A stretch of 64,000 nt of DNA, from positions 4,464,001-4,528,000 of the forward strand of contig NZ_CP010310.2 of the NCBI RefSeq assembly GCF_000815105.2. Reading direction: 5' to 3'. A model generated the notes under the pieces. The model did not search any database and was not told the DNA's origin. It worked only from the letters and a program-made list of their open reading frames with translations. Position 1 is the stretch's first letter. The number at the start of each line of letters is the position of its first letter. Position numbers and translations under genes: made by a program. Shown here piece by piece: positions 45,344 to 53,958 of this stretch. The DNA comes from Pandoraea pulmonicola. Lineage in GTDB: Bacteria > Pseudomonadota > Gammaproteobacteria > Burkholderiales > Burkholderiaceae.

Positions 45344-45381
45344 AGTTTTTAAGAGAAAATGGTGTTTTCTCCTTAAAAACT
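45344..45381. promoter_or_regulatory. Lrp-type operator, long AT-rich palindrome
   Basis: Arms AGTTTTTAAGAGAAAA and TTTTCTCCTTAAAAACT are symmetric except for one inserted base, spanning 38 bp and ending just before the lrp-like start codon. It is well placed for autoregulation and for control of the divergent LysE gene. Confidence 0.7.
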
Positions 45382-45386
45382 ACGGC

Positions 45387-45842
45387 ATGATGGACGAACT
45401 GGATTGGAAGCTGCTTTCCTTGCTGCAGCATCACGGACGCATGACCTATACCGAACTGGGTCGCCAGGTCCATCTATCGGTGCCAGCGATAACGGAGCGC
45501 GTCAAGCGCCTGGAAGAAGCCGGGATCATCGAAGGCTACTCGGCGCGGATAAACCCCGTCGCGGCGGGCTATGCGGTGAGTGCGCTGATCGGCATTACGG
45601 TGCCGCAACCTGCAAAAGCAAAGTTTCTCAAGTTGCTCGGCACGATCCCCGAAGTGCTCGAATGCCATCACGTAACCGGGGCAGACTCTTATGTCATGCG
45701 ATTGGTGGCGGTGAGCCTGGCCGATCTGGAACGGTTGATTGAACGTATCAACTTATACGGCGAAACTCGTACGTCAATCGTGATGTCGACACCGTTGGTT
45801 GCCCGGGGCCTGCAACAGCCGCCCGCCAAGCCGCGAAGCTGA
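45387..45842 (+). CDS. Lrp/AsnC-family regulator
   Basis: 151 residues from the ATG at 45387 (MMDELDWKLLSLLQHHGRMT). The HTH is 'TYTELGRQVHLSVPAITERV', followed by 'AGIIEGYSARINPVAAGY' and the RAM domain (CHHVTGADSYVMRLVAVSLA). The longer ORF to 45303 runs through the operator and is unlikely. It probably senses an amino acid and controls the LysE exporter. Confidence 0.9.
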   Translation: MMDELDWKLLSLLQHHGRMTYTELGRQVHLSVPAITERVKRLEEAGIIEGYSARINPVAAGYAVSALIGITVPQPAKAKFLKLLGTIPEVLECHHVTGADSYVMRLVAVSLADLERLIERINLYGETRTSIVMSTPLVARGLQQPPAKPRS

Positions 45843-45929
45843 ATGACGCATTGACTTGGAAGCCGCCGCTTGCAGGATGCGTCCGCGTACTTGGACGGGA
45901 ACTGCGGCCGTCTATCTTCCAGAGAGGGT

Positions 45930-46298
45930 TCATCCCGTCTGCGAGCACTCGTCACGAATACCGGCCAGGGCCAGTTTCAGTTCGTTTGAAAGATCCTGTA
46001 GCTCCAGGATCTTTCGATCTATTACCTCAATTTTTTCGGCAATCACTGCGCGTTTCTCTTCCGGCCTGAAAGTGTGATTGGCCCATGCGTCCAGCAGTCC
46101 CTGGATTTCTCCAAGTGAAAAGCCCAGCGCCTTGGCCTGCTTGATCAGACCCACACGTCGAACGGCCGATGCGTCGTAGCGGCGATATCCGTGGCGGCCC
46201 TCTTGACCGCGCTGGGGCTTGATGAGGCCGATTCGCTCATAAAAACGGATCGCATCGCGACTCATTCCCGTCTGTTCCGCCAACTCCCCGATCCGCAC
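45930..46298 (-). CDS. MerR-family regulator
   Basis: 122 residues from a GTG at 46298. The HTH is 'MRIGELAEQTGMSRDAIRFY' and 'ERIGLIKPQRG'; a helical dimerisation region lies at about 80-115. No metal-binding Cys cluster is seen apart from one Cys near the end, so the inducer is probably organic or redox-related. It is divergent from the epimerase gene, whose promoter has MerR-type spacing. Confidence 0.88.
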   Translation of the reverse strand: MRIGELAEQTGMSRDAIRFYERIGLIKPQRGQEGRHGYRRYDASAVRRVGLIKQAKALGFSLGEIQGLLDAWANHTFRPEEKRAVIAEKIEVIDRKILELQDLSNELKLALAGIRDECSQTG

Positions 46299-46325
46299 GA
46301 TCCAATTCTGCCGTCAATTTCAATC

Positions 46326-46357
46326 TTGACCTTGGACTGTACACCAGTGTTTACAGT
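46326..46357 (+). promoter_or_regulatory. MerR-type promoter with 20-bp spacer
   Basis: TTGACC (-35, 46326-46331) and TACAGT (-10, 46352-46357) are 20 bp apart, longer than the usual 17. A dyad ACTGTA ... TACAGT (46336-46341 and 46352-46357) fills the spacer, as in MerR-controlled promoters. Confidence 0.7.
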
Positions 46358-46423
46358 GCCCTTTCGAACAGCCTTGGCTGACTTCCGAAGCACCCTGTTA
46401 CGGGCCAACGATCAAAGAAAAAC

Positions 46424-47467
46424 ATGACGCAAGAAAAAACCGCATTTGTCACCGGCGCCACTGGATTGCTGGGTAACAACCTTGTTCGCTTGCTGCTGGC
46501 GGAAGGCTATCGGGTCAAGGCGCTGGCTCGGTCCGCACAAAAAGCCACGGCACAGTTCGGGGAACCAATGGATGACCGCCTGGAACTGGTATTGGGCGAT
46601 CTCGAGTGTGTGGAGGAATTTGCGCCGGCACTGCAGGGCTGCGAGGTTCTTTTTCACACGGCGGCCTATTTCCGCGACAGCTACAAAGGCGGCCGCCATA
46701 TGGCCGCCCTGCGGAAGATCAATGTCGAGGGCACACGGGTTCTGCTGAATGAGGCGTATGCGGCGGGGATTCGGCGCATCGTCCACGTCAGTTCCATCGC
46801 GGTATTGGGCGGCAACGCGGCAGGATTGACGGACGAGACCATGACGCTGGCAAAAGACGCGGCGCCGGATGACTATTACCGCAGCAAGATCGAAACCGAC
46901 GAGGTGGTATTCGCCTTTCTGGACAGTCATCCTGACATGCACATTTCCCTCGTCCTGCCCGGCTGGATGCATGGCCCGGGCGATCTTGGCCCGACCTCCG
47001 CAGGGCAGTTCGTACAGGATTATCTGCAACGAAAAATCCCTGGGGTGGCCGATGCGGCCTTCTCCGTGGTGGATGCCCGGGATGTGGCCCGAGTCGCCTT
47101 GGCGTCCAGCAAGACGGGGAAACGAGGCGAGCGCTATTTGGCTGCAGGCTACCCAATCAGCATGGCCGGACTTCTGCAGGCGATGGAAGCCGTCAGCGGC
47201 GTGCCCGCGCCGCGGCGCAAGCTGCCTCGAGTGATGTTGTATGCCATCGCCTTTGCGCAGGAGGCCTATGCTCGATTGACCGGCAGGCCGGTATTGCTCA
47301 GCTTGGCTACGGTACAAAACATGGCAAACGACTACGGGAGAAGATTCTCCGCGGAGAAGATTCGGAGGGAGTTCAACCTGGGCTTCAGACCCATGGAAGA
47401 GACGCTGGCGGACGAAGTGAGGTGGACTCGTCAGCGCGCAGCGCGCGGAACGCCCGACATCGCCTAG
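46424..47467 (+). CDS. NAD-dependent epimerase/dihydroflavonol-4-reductase-like SDR
   Basis: 347 residues of an extended SDR. 'AFVTGATGLLGNNLVRLLLA' is the TGxxGxxG cofactor motif, 'IVHVSSIAVLGG' holds the catalytic Ser, and 'DDYYRSKIETDE' the YxxxK pair. The substrate is unknown. It is divergent from merR and probably under its control. It converges on a LysR gene with a 4-bp overlap. Confidence 0.9.
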   Translation: MTQEKTAFVTGATGLLGNNLVRLLLAEGYRVKALARSAQKATAQFGEPMDDRLELVLGDLECVEEFAPALQGCEVLFHTAAYFRDSYKGGRHMAALRKINVEGTRVLLNEAYAAGIRRIVHVSSIAVLGGNAAGLTDETMTLAKDAAPDDYYRSKIETDEVVFAFLDSHPDMHISLVLPGWMHGPGDLGPTSAGQFVQDYLQRKIPGVADAAFSVVDARDVARVALASSKTGKRGERYLAAGYPISMAGLLQAMEAVSGVPAPRRKLPRVMLYAIAFAQEAYARLTGRPVLLSLATVQNMANDYGRRFSAEKIRREFNLGFRPMEETLADEVRWTRQRAARGTPDIA

Positions 47468-48363
47468 GTCATCATGCCCGGCAGTGCTTCCGCCAACGCG
47501 TCGACGGCGATGCGAACCTTGCGCGGGAGATGCGGCGTCTGCAGCCATAACGCGTAGGCGTCGTAGAGAAACGGCGGCTGCTCGGGAAGCAGATGAACCA
47601 GCGCACCTGCGCGAATGCGATCGCTCACCAGCCAGTAGGGCAGCCAGGCGATGCCCGCGCCCAGCGTCGCAGCGTCGGCGATGGCGTCGAGATCGTCCAT
47701 GCGCACCCGATTCGCGGGCATGAACGCGTGCGGCGGTTGTCCATCGCGGGGAAACAACCACGGACGCGCCCGGCCGGAGCGTCGATACAACACCGCCTGA
47801 TGCACGCCGAGCGCGTCGATGTCGTGCGGCAGTCCATGCGTCTCGACGTACGCGGGCGACGCGCAGACAATCATCGGCTGACGCGCCACCCGTCGCGCAA
47901 CAATGCCCGCCTTGTCCTCCAGGTCGCCGGTGCGAATGGCGATGTCGTAGTCCCCCTCCGCCAGATCGACGAAGCGATCGCTGAACGAGAGATCGAGTTC
48001 CAGCGTCGGATACCGCTGCGCGAGGCGCAGGAGCACGGGTGCGACACAACGTCGGCCGAAGTGCACCGGCATGGCCACGCGCAGCTTGCCGCGCGGCTCC
48101 GCCAACTGATCCGCCGCAAGCGCATCCGCCGCTTCGGCCTCGGCGAGCACGATCTTGCAGCGCTCGTAGTAGGCGCGGCCGAAGTCGGTCAGGCTCTGGC
48201 GCCGCGTCGTGCGATTGAGCAACCGCATCCCCAGCCGCGTCTCCAGCCAGTGCACGTGCTTGCCGACCATGGGGCCGGACAGGCCGAGGGTATCCGCCAC
48301 GGCAGCAAACGATCCCAGATCGACCGCTTTCACGAATACCGCCATGCTGGTCAGGCGATCCAT
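47464..48363 (-). CDS. LysR-family regulator
   Basis: 299 residues. 'MDRLTSMAVFVKAVDLGSFA' and the HTH 'VADTLGLSGPMVGKHVHWLE' are typical of the CrgA-like LysR group. It is divergent from the quinone oxidoreductase gene, which it probably controls. Confidence 0.9.
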   Translation of the reverse strand: MDRLTSMAVFVKAVDLGSFAAVADTLGLSGPMVGKHVHWLETRLGMRLLNRTTRRQSLTDFGRAYYERCKIVLAEAEAADALAADQLAEPRGKLRVAMPVHFGRRCVAPVLLRLAQRYPTLELDLSFSDRFVDLAEGDYDIAIRTGDLEDKAGIVARRVARQPMIVCASPAYVETHGLPHDIDALGVHQAVLYRRSGRARPWLFPRDGQPPHAFMPANRVRMDDLDAIADAATLGAGIAWLPYWLVSDRIRAGALVHLLPEQPPFLYDAYALWLQTPHLPRKVRIAVDALAEALPGMMT

Positions 48364-48469
48364 ATTGGAAACTCCTGGTTTTTAGTATTGATATCGAACC
48401 GCCATTTATTGACGAAGAGCGTACCGCCACAGTGAATTCCTATCAACGAGTTCTTACTGGAGAATCCAA

Positions 48470-49471
48470 ATGGCAACCCAAATGGCACGCGTCGTTCGTT
48501 TTCATCAACATGGTGACCCCGAGGTGCTTCGCATCGAAACGGTGGAGGTTGCGCCACCGGGGCCGGGGGAAGTGCAGATTCGCGTCAGAGCGCTGGGGCT
48601 CAATCGCGCGGAGGCGTTGTTGCGGGCGGGGAAGTACATCGAGCAACCGACTTTTCCGTCGGGGTTGGGACTGGAGGCCGCGGGCGTCGTCGAGGTGGTA
48701 GGCGAGGCGGTGACCGGCTTCGTACCGGGCGACGCCGTGAGTGTGATCCCCCCGCAATCGATGGTGCGCTGGCCCGCGTACGGCGAATTGGTCACGTTTC
48801 CCGAAGCGCTCGTGGTCAAGCACCCGTCGGCGCTCGGTTGGGAGGCCGCCGCCGCCGTCTGGATGCCGTACCTGACCGCCTATGGCGCGTTGATCGATAT
48901 CGGCAAGCTGAGCCGGGGGGACTTCGTCGTGGTGACGGCAGCGTCGAGCAGCGTGGGACTCGCGGCGATACAGATCGCCAATCGGGTGGGCGCGATCCCC
49001 ATTGCGGTCACGCGGACGTCGGCCAAGGCGCAGGCGTTGCGGGAGGCAGGCGCGGCGCATGTCGTGGCGACTGCCGAGTTCGACCTCGCCACGCGGCTGC
49101 AGGAGATCACCGGTCCGACCGGCGCGCGAGTGGTGCTGGACCCGATCGGCGGGCCGATCTTCGAGCCGCTTACGGTCGCGATGTCGCGCGGTGGCATCCT
49201 CATCGAATATGGCGGTCTGAGCCCGGCGCCGACGCCGTTCCCGTTGTTCGCCGTGCTGAGCAAAACGCTGACGCTGCGTGGCTATCTCGTTCACGAAATC
49301 ACGGGCGATCCGCTCCGGCTGGCGGCGGCCAAGGCGTTCATCCTCGACGGGCTGGCATCGGGTGCGTTCTCGCCGGTAATCGCGAAGACGTTTGCGCTCG
49401 ACGACATCGTCGACGCCCATCGTATCCTCGAATCGAACGACCAGTTCGGCAAGATCGTGGTGACGGTCTGA
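48470..49471 (+). CDS. Zinc-type alcohol dehydrogenase-like / quinone oxidoreductase (MDR)
   Basis: 333 residues. The GroES-like N-terminal domain has 'GEVQIRVRALGLNRAEALLR'. The Rossmann motif is in 'VVVTAASSSVGLAAIQIANR'. The catalytic-zinc and structural-zinc cysteines of classical alcohol dehydrogenases are absent, which fits the zinc-independent NADPH:quinone oxidoreductase branch of the MDR family. It is divergent from the LysR gene. Confidence 0.9.
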   Translation: MATQMARVVRFHQHGDPEVLRIETVEVAPPGPGEVQIRVRALGLNRAEALLRAGKYIEQPTFPSGLGLEAAGVVEVVGEAVTGFVPGDAVSVIPPQSMVRWPAYGELVTFPEALVVKHPSALGWEAAAAVWMPYLTAYGALIDIGKLSRGDFVVVTAASSSVGLAAIQIANRVGAIPIAVTRTSAKAQALREAGAAHVVATAEFDLATRLQEITGPTGARVVLDPIGGPIFEPLTVAMSRGGILIEYGGLSPAPTPFPLFAVLSKTLTLRGYLVHEITGDPLRLAAAKAFILDGLASGAFSPVIAKTFALDDIVDAHRILESNDQFGKIVVTV

Positions 49472-49581
49472 GGTGGTGTAGTGGCACACGCGAAACGACG
49501 GCGGTGGTTGAGCGCCGACCGGACAGCGAAAAAACTACACCGCATCAGCGCGTAATTGGGGGCCGTTCAGCACGGCGGCGG

Positions 49582-50505
49582 TCACTGGTAAAAATATGAG
49601 ACATGATCTCCTGTTGTCGTAATGAAGAAGTAAAGGCCTGGCCCCCGATTTGCGAAATTTGCGAGAACTGGAGCAATCGCCGGAGATTGGTATGACGCGG
49701 TCGACGTGGATACGGGGGTGTCGCCACTCCACACCCCGGCAACGTACCCCAGATACCAGAGTTTTGATCCGTTATTGCCAGGAAACCTCAAGTGCAAGCA
49801 ATACAACGTCTCGTTATAGAAGGCCAGCGCGGGCTCGGAAAAAATCGGGGCATTGGGAATCTGGGCGGGCGCAGACCAGTTCTTCCCATTGAGTGTCGTG
49901 TACCAGATCTGTCCATTTGGGATCAACTGCGAATCCACTGACTGATACGCAAGGTAGACGTTGCCATATGGATCCGCTGCCAGCCCAACGCCACCCGCCG
50001 TCGTCACCACATGAGTTGGGGCGGGCTGAGACCAGTTTGTGCCGTCGAACGTCTGGTACGAGACGTCTCCGCCTTCGTCGGTTAGATACGCCACGTACAG
50101 CGTCGTTGAATTGGCTGCGAGCGCAGGATTGGACGAGAATGAGGGACTATTGGGAATCACCTGGCCCGGCGCCCACCAGATGTTCCCGTCGAACGTCATG
50201 TACCACGCCTGCCCCCCGCAGTCGGCCGCGCAGAGCAGCAAGCCCTGCCAGACTACCAGCGCAGGATTGAATGCGTTGCTGGGAAAGGAAAGCTGGACGG
50301 GTTGCGACCAGTTGGTTCCGTCGAAATTGGTAGTCCAGATTTGGCCGGAGAACTGATCGCCCTTCGGCACATACGCCAAATAGATTTTCCCCTCGTAAAA
50401 TGCGGCCGCAGGTGGATACCCTGTGGTGACATTAGGGACTTGGTCAAGCGTGTGCGGATGGATCGTTTCATTGTCACCGTCAACGCTCTTTTTCTTCTCG
50501 CTCAT
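49582..50505 (-). CDS. Beta-propeller-like repeat protein (lectin- or sialidase-like)
   Basis: 307 residues without a signal peptide (MSEKKKSVDGDNETIHPHTL). Five clear repeats of about 47-50 residues carry an aromatic strand plus 'W[SA].P' at about 57-69, 101-113, 149-161, 201-212 and 250-263 (IWTTNFDGTNWSQP and VSYQTFDGTNWSQP). A sixth is likely at each end. The pattern resembles blades of fungal/bacterial fucose-type or PVL-like lectins and sialidase propellers. No catalytic set is apparent. Composition is less GC-rich than neighbours, which suggests transfer. The function is unknown. Confidence 0.7.
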   Translation of the reverse strand: MSEKKKSVDGDNETIHPHTLDQVPNVTTGYPPAAAFYEGKIYLAYVPKGDQFSGQIWTTNFDGTNWSQPVQLSFPSNAFNPALVVWQGLLLCAADCGGQAWYMTFDGNIWWAPGQVIPNSPSFSSNPALAANSTTLYVAYLTDEGGDVSYQTFDGTNWSQPAPTHVVTTAGGVGLAADPYGNVYLAYQSVDSQLIPNGQIWYTTLNGKNWSAPAQIPNAPIFSEPALAFYNETLYCLHLRFPGNNGSKLWYLGYVAGVWSGDTPVSTSTASYQSPAIAPVLANFANRGPGLYFFITTTGDHVSYFYQ

Positions 50506-50845
50506 AAGTTGCCTCCAAAATTAGGCGACGTAATGGTTGCAAGCATTCTTTGACCGACTTTCCCCGTGGACTGTGCACACGCTCCAGAACCGCACCTTGA
50601 TGCCAAGTTAGTTGCCAATGAACTTGAATAATATTCGTGATATTTCGGCATACGTACTAGCAGTATTAATAGCTGGTTATATATGGCTAAGCATCAGCAG
50701 AGCTCAACCAACGGCCTCTCGATGCACGCAGACCTTCACCTCGTCGCACAACCGCACCTGAACCACGCCATCGCGCCGCTGACGCGATATGCGGCGGCGC
50801 ACGGTGCTATCCTGCTATCTGCACACCGGCCATGAGGGGCCGCAC
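50506..50845. other. Intergenic region with AT-rich block
   Basis: No gene is supported. An AT-rich run at about 50610-50690 is the only strong promoter-like feature and probably serves the propeller-like gene, about 110 bp away, or a leader. Confidence 0.4.
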
Positions 50846-51661
50846 TTGCTCAAACGACCAGATCGCCCCGCCTTCTCGATATCCCGCTGCGCCATGCCTG
50901 GCGTGGAGGCCGTCGCTGCCGATTCCGCCCATACATTCCCTCGCCATACGCACGAGCAATTCGGTATCGGCATCGTCGACCGGGGTGCGCAAAAATCCTT
51001 CAGCGGACGCGGCATGGTGGAAGCCGCCGCGGGCGACGTCATTACCGTCAACCCGGCGGAAGTGCACGATGGCACCCCCATCGGCGACACAGGCCGCGCG
51101 TGGCGGATGCTGTATTTCGACCCTGGCGTGGTGACCGTTCTGGCCCACGATCTGCGTGCCGGGCGCAACGGCGGCGTCGAATTTGGCCGCCCCGTCATCC
51201 GCGACATCCGTCTGGCACGCCGGGTACGGCTTCTGCTTGCCGAGATGAAGGCCGGCGCAGCCCCAGTCGATGCACTGCGGCGCGAGCAGCTGCTGCTTGT
51301 CGTCCTGGCCGATGCGCTGGACGCCTTGCCGCGCCACGCCGACGATGTGCCCAATGCCATTCGCTTCGCGCGCACACGCATCGACGATGATCCGGCGGCA
51401 GCCGTCTCGTTGCTCGACCTGGCGCGCGAGACTGGCCTGAGCCGCTTCCAGGTGCTGCGCGGCTTTGCCCGCGCAACAGGCCTCACGCCCCATGCCTATC
51501 AGGTGCAGCGCCGTGTCGCCTTGGCGCGCGGACTCATCGTCCGCGGCCAGCCCCTGGCTGAAGTCGCGGCCACGTGCGGCTTCGCCGACCAGAGCCACAT
51601 GACGCGCCAGTTCGTGCGCATCTATGGCGTGTCCCCGGGTATGGTGGCCGGAGCGCGGTAG
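50846..51661 (+). CDS. AraC-family regulator
   Basis: 271 residues from a TTG at 50846, chosen because GAGGGG lies 8 nt upstream and the protein then begins in the usual '(M)LKRPDRPAFSISRC' style. The upstream ATG at 50789 lacks a site. The N-terminal cupin is 'FPRHTHEQFGIGIVDRGAQK'. The double HTH includes 'SLLDLARETGLSRFQVLRGF' and 'EVAATCGFADQSHMTRQFVR'. It is followed by an EamA transporter, a common pairing for AraC/DMT modules. Confidence 0.88.
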   Translation: MLKRPDRPAFSISRCAMPGVEAVAADSAHTFPRHTHEQFGIGIVDRGAQKSFSGRGMVEAAAGDVITVNPAEVHDGTPIGDTGRAWRMLYFDPGVVTVLAHDLRAGRNGGVEFGRPVIRDIRLARRVRLLLAEMKAGAAPVDALRREQLLLVVLADALDALPRHADDVPNAIRFARTRIDDDPAAAVSLLDLARETGLSRFQVLRGFARATGLTPHAYQVQRRVALARGLIVRGQPLAEVAATCGFADQSHMTRQFVRIYGVSPGMVAGAR

Positions 51662-51758
51662 ACGGCCTCCTCCTCCCTCCTCTTCGCTGCAATTTCGTTC
51701 AAGACGCGCACGCCGCGGGTAGCCATCCTGCGGTTTTCTTTTTTGCGCGGGGTGAAGC

Positions 51759-52667
51759 GTGTCCAAGCGAGGCGGAGGCTATTGGTATCTGGCGTTGGCG
51801 ATGGTGCTGGTGGGCAGCACGGTCGCGGCCAGCAAGATCATCGCGGCAGGCCTGCCCCCCTTCACGGCGACGGCGTTGCGCTTTGAGATGGCGCTGCCGC
51901 TGTTCCTCATCATCATGCGGGCGACCGGCACACGCTGGCCCGTGCTGGCACGGCGGGACTGGGTGCTGCTGTTCCTGCAGGCGGCCGCAGGAAGCGTGGG
52001 CTATACGACGTTGTTGATCTCGGGCTTGCGGCATACGTCTGCGGCGGATGCTGGCGTGATCATCGGTACGCTGCCGGTCATGTCCGCGCTCATCGCTATC
52101 GTGCTGCTGGGCGAGCGGCCGGGCCGCGCGGTCCTGGGCGCCATTGCATTGGCCACGGCGGGCGTGCTGGCCATCGCGCTCCCACCAGGCGGCGACGCTT
52201 CGCACCCGTTGCTGGGCAACCTGCTGGTGATGGGCGCGGTGGTATGCGAGGGACTGTTCATCCTGCTCAACAAACGGTTGCGCAATCCGGTGCCACCGCT
52301 GGCGCTGTCCGCGCTGATGAGTGCGTTTGGCTTGCTGACGGCACTGTTGCCCGCGCTGTGGGAAGCGCCCTGGCAATTGCACGCTTCCGCCCAGGTCACG
52401 CATGCCGTAATGGCTGTTGCGTACTACGCCGTGGTGCCGACCGTGGGCGGCTTTGTGCTGTGGTATGCCGGTGCGGCGCGCGTGAGCGGCGCGGAGGCAT
52501 CGCTCTTTACCGCGCTGGCGCCGGTGGCAGCGCTTCTGTTTGCGGCCACGCTGCTTGAAGAGTCTGTCACCGTGCGTCAGGTGGGGGGCATTGTCTGCGT
52601 GCTGGCGGCGGTGGTCAGCCTTGGACTGATGACGCGCGCGCCAGCGTCTGCGTCGTCAGTGTCTTAG
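51759..52667 (+). CDS. EamA/DMT-superfamily transporter
   Basis: 302 residues from a GTG at 51759. Ten hydrophobic segments in two EamA halves: the first begins 'YWYLALAMVLVGSTVAASKI', the second near residue 150. 'TALAPVAALLFAATLLEE' closes the second half. It probably exports metabolites. It is the last gene before the tRNA-Arg island boundary. Confidence 0.88.
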   Translation: MSKRGGGYWYLALAMVLVGSTVAASKIIAAGLPPFTATALRFEMALPLFLIIMRATGTRWPVLARRDWVLLFLQAAAGSVGYTTLLISGLRHTSAADAGVIIGTLPVMSALIAIVLLGERPGRAVLGAIALATAGVLAIALPPGGDASHPLLGNLLVMGAVVCEGLFILLNKRLRNPVPPLALSALMSAFGLLTALLPALWEAPWQLHASAQVTHAVMAVAYYAVVPTVGGFVLWYAGAARVSGAEASLFTALAPVAALLFAATLLEESVTVRQVGGIVCVLAAVVSLGLMTRAPASASSVS

Positions 52668-52672
52668 CAATG

Positions 52673-52773
52673 CTGGCCTGCCCAGAGGGATTCGAACCCC
52701 CGACCGTCGGCTTAGAAGGCCTCGCTTTTAGGCGGCGGCGGAGCTAAAGCCCCTTGCCTTCTATCCAACTGAG
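52673..52773 (-). repeat. Distal attachment site: interrupted tRNA-Arg copy
   Basis: Bases 52673-52721 repeat the tRNA-Arg 3' part exactly. After 38 unrelated bases (52722-52759), 14 bases of the tRNA 5' half (TCTATCCAACTGAG on the plus strand) follow at 52760-52773. The acceptor 5' strand is missing, so no functional tRNA is possible. Confidence 0.85.
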
Positions 52774-52853
52774 ACGCGTGTGTGAGCGGATTATAGCGGC
52801 GGTGTGATGGGAGTGTGATGCCCACTCACCTCCATTAAAATGAAGAGCATCGG

Positions 52854-53678
52854 TCACAGGTCGTCCCAAGTCTTCCGCGTTCGCATGTAGGAATCTGCGT
52901 TATAGAACGGCCCAAAAAGCTCACTTAGGAACGGAATGTCTTGTTTACCAAGTCGGTGCGCCATGTGCTCAAGGCAAGAAAGTAGCTCTGTCCAATAGCG
53001 AATGATGTGCAGAACATATAGTTGGCGATATGGGGCAACGGCTTCGTAAATCCCGGTTCCTCGGCTCGCGCTTTCCACGTCGGTAATTTGCTGCCCGGTT
53101 TCTGAGGTATGGCGAACAAGTGCATGTGCCCCCATCAGCGCATCGACCAACGCCGCGTTCCGGTCAATCATTTGCTTCCGCCGCTCAGTGACACGCGTCT
53201 GGAAAATCGGGAGATCGACCTCCGTGGACCAAGACGCAATCGGGTCGGCAGACATTCTGCGACTACGGACCAACAAATTAACATTGGCATAACGATCACC
53301 CTCTGCGAAATTACTAAGGACCCGTGTCATCGCCACGTGAATTGGATCGGAAAGGTCCTGAAGAAAGGTCAGCGATATCCCGCGCCGGGAAATTAGTGAC
53401 TGGGATCGTTCGTACAAGATCGATAGATTGTGTCCGATTTCGTTCTTGAGGTAATCGAAGTCGGGGAATTGACCACCAGTCTCGATGTAGTGATCAACCA
53501 TTAGACAGAGCTTCCCAATACGTTCTAGCCCGGTTGAGAGACTTGTAAAAGCTAGGAAGTAAGCCCCTTTGGTCGCGTAGTTTGCACGGCGAATTTGCGT
53601 CGCGCCTGCTCCCAGCAGTTCCTTGGTGAATTGCGCCTCTTTGAGCAGTGCCTGAAAGGTCGAGTTAAATTGTTCCAT
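52854..53678 (-). CDS. Island cargo: hypothetical alpha-helical protein
   Basis: 274 residues from the ATG at 53678 (MEQFNSTFQALLKEAQFTKE); the ORF extends to 53783 with a less likely 35-residue tail. The protein appears wholly helical, with segments such as 'YFLAFTSLSTGLERIGKLCL' and 'LHIIRYWTELLSCLEHMAHR'. I recognise no domain. The size and helix pattern recall HEPN-like or Abi-type proteins, but the R-x4-6-H motif is not convincingly present. It stands alone at the distal end of the island. Confidence 0.6.
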   Translation of the reverse strand: MEQFNSTFQALLKEAQFTKELLGAGATQIRRANYATKGAYFLAFTSLSTGLERIGKLCLMVDHYIETGGQFPDFDYLKNEIGHNLSILYERSQSLISRRGISLTFLQDLSDPIHVAMTRVLSNFAEGDRYANVNLLVRSRRMSADPIASWSTEVDLPIFQTRVTERRKQMIDRNAALVDALMGAHALVRHTSETGQQITDVESASRGTGIYEAVAPYRQLYVLHIIRYWTELLSCLEHMAHRLGKQDIPFLSELFGPFYNADSYMRTRKTWDDL

Positions 53679-53958
53679 ATATAGCGCGTATATGCGTACG
53701 CCGAAACTGGCAGACACCAGTCGGTTAGGTTGGATGAAATATCGGCAGTAAGTGAGTTCCCGCGAGGAAATAATTTCTGACACAACCGCAATTTCACCTC
53801 AGATTTTCGTGAGGGGATTGCACCGCTTCTGCCCAGCCGGTTTTCTCTTGCTGGGGAGGCGCGACGACCAACGATATGGCCCTCTCGTGTCACAGGTCAA
53901 GGTATTTGGTGGTGTGCCGATAATCCATCTTTAGACACTAGTCAACGTTGGTCCCAAC

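Noticed and set aside
52678..52773. A second functional tRNA-Arg, possibly with an intron
   Set aside because: The interruption is not at the canonical intron position, the acceptor 5' strand is absent, and the 3' part is identical to the neighbouring tRNA as expected for an attachment site.
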